Assembly (NCBI GenBank): GCA_017622925.1
Contig: JAGAQC010000074.1
Coordinates: 1-64,000, forward strand
DNA: 64,000 bases
Reading direction: 5' to 3'
Source of the DNA: Ruminococcus sp.
GTDB taxonomy: Bacteria; Bacillota; Clostridia; Oscillospirales; Ruminococcaceae
Both the position numbers and the translations under genes were made by a program. Positions 63,345 to 64,000 of this stretch are shown piece by piece. Under the pieces are notes generated by a model. That model saw nothing but the letters and a program-made list of their open reading frames with translations. It made no database searches and was not told the DNA's origin. Positions within the stretch are counted from its first letter, which is position 1. Each line of letters starts with the position of its first letter.

Positions 63345-64000
63345 TGGCAGCGGTAGCAAATAAAAAAGCCTCCTCTTTGGTATTCAAAGTTACGGCGTAT
63401 ACTTTCTGCATACTTATGACGGTAATAAGCCTTCTGCCCTTTGTTATCATGATAATCAACGCCACAAGAAGCACAACGCAGATACAGCAGCACGCCATAT
63501 CCTTTGTTCCGTCAACATTCTTAAAGAGCAATTTTGACGTTCTGACGGGTAAATCTTTCGATCCGTTCAAGGGATTCCTCAATTCCCTTATAATTTCGAC
63601 TTTTTCCACAATTTGCACGGTGTATTTTTCCACCATGACAGCATATGCGCTGACAGCCTATAGCTGGAAGCTGAAAAAGCCGTTTTTTACCCTTATTATG
63701 TGCATTCTTATGATACCTGCGCAGGTAACGAGTATCGGTTTTTATCAGTTTATGTACAAGATCGGCATGACGAATAACTTTCTTGCGCTTATTCTTCCGG
63801 CGATCGCATCTCCGACAACAGTATTTTTCATGAGGCAGTATATGATCCCCTCCCTGCCCATGGAAATACTCCAGTCGGCGAGAATAGACGGCGCAGGGGA
63901 GTTCAGGATATTCAATCAGATAGTCCTGCCCATGATGAAGCCCGCAATGGCTACACAGGCGATTTTTGCCTTTGTAACGAGCTGGAACAGCCTGTTCCTG
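63344..64000 (+). CDS. ABC sugar permease (MalG-type), truncated by window
   Basis: The first 219 codons are readable; the gene runs off the end. Hydrophobic segments and the EAA-type loop (LQSARIDGAGEFRIFNQIVLP) are present. ATG overlaps the stop of the previous permease by one base (TAATG), with AAAAGGGGG upstream, so the two are coupled. Partner of the MalF-type permease. Confidence 0.9.
   Translation, partial: MAAVANKKASSLVFKVTAYTFCILMTVISLLPFVIMIINATRSTTQIQQHAISFVPSTFLKSNFDVLTGKSFDPFKGFLNSLIISTFSTICTVYFSTMTAYALTAYSWKLKKPFFTLIMCILMIPAQVTSIGFYQFMYKIGMTNNFLALILPAIASPTTVFFMRQYMIPSLPMEILQSARIDGAGEFRIFNQIVLPMMKPAMATQAIFAFVTSWNSLFL

Overview
The window looks like a chromosomal stretch of a fibre-degrading Ruminococcus-type Firmicute (Oscillospiraceae). 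The evidence is three secreted polysaccharidases that each end in a Ruminococcus-style dockerin, a dockerin-bearing leucine-rich-repeat protein, a FabK-type acc/fab cluster, ferredoxin-linked 2-oxoacid oxidoreductase genes, and Gram-positive AGGAGG-type ribosome binding sites. The species cannot be named from the sequence alone.

Layout. Positions 1 to about 7000 are the integrase-proximal end of an integrative element: an XRE repressor and an ImmA/IrrE-like metallopeptidase, a zinc-ribbon protein, two further DNA-binding proteins, an AntA/KilAC antirepressor, an excisionase and a tyrosine integrase. Many of these genes are separated by hairpin terminators or long structured leaders. From 7.1 to 25 kb come housekeeping and signalling genes: DUF4317, a CLC anion transporter, yajC, a REC-Hpt / REC-AraC / REC-histidine kinase operon, hpf, an FHA-FtsW-PBP cell-wall operon, an ADP-ribosylglycohydrolase, guaB, an amidohydrolase translationally coupled to an LRR-dockerin protein, then aroK, aroE and fabD.

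From 26.4 to 35.3 kb is a complete type II fatty-acid cluster (fabH-fabK-fabG-fabF-accB-fabZ-accC-accD-accA-acpP), transcribed away from fabD-aroE-aroK. From 35.6 to 47.1 kb are a four-subunit 2-oxoacid:ferredoxin oxidoreductase with a MinD-like ATPase, an MIF-like tautomerase, two paralogous lipoproteins, typA, three overlapping YcxB-like membrane genes, three tRNA genes (Tyr, Thr, Pro) and rsmE. From 47.4 kb to the end is a plant-cell-wall utilisation island: two GH9 cellulases and a CBM22-GH10 xylanase, all with dockerins, then xylA, an AraC regulator, and a gene set holding a protein of unknown function, a GH3 beta-glycosidase, a solute-binding lipoprotein and two ABC permeases (the last cut by the window end). 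Together these would bind and hydrolyse cellulose and xylan outside the cell, import oligosaccharides, cleave them and isomerise xylose.

The most unusual content is non-coding. At least 16 small inverted-repeat elements sit between genes. The best preserved have 9-10 bp target duplications. Several abut stop codons, and some lie inside otherwise co-directional operons. Other candidates are a tandem structured RNA-like motif upstream of the excisionase, hairpins that trap ribosome binding sites, and an 11-bp motif (CCAAAAATTGC) shared by the xylanase and GH3/ABC promoter regions. No CRISPR array, rRNA gene or complete transposase gene was seen.
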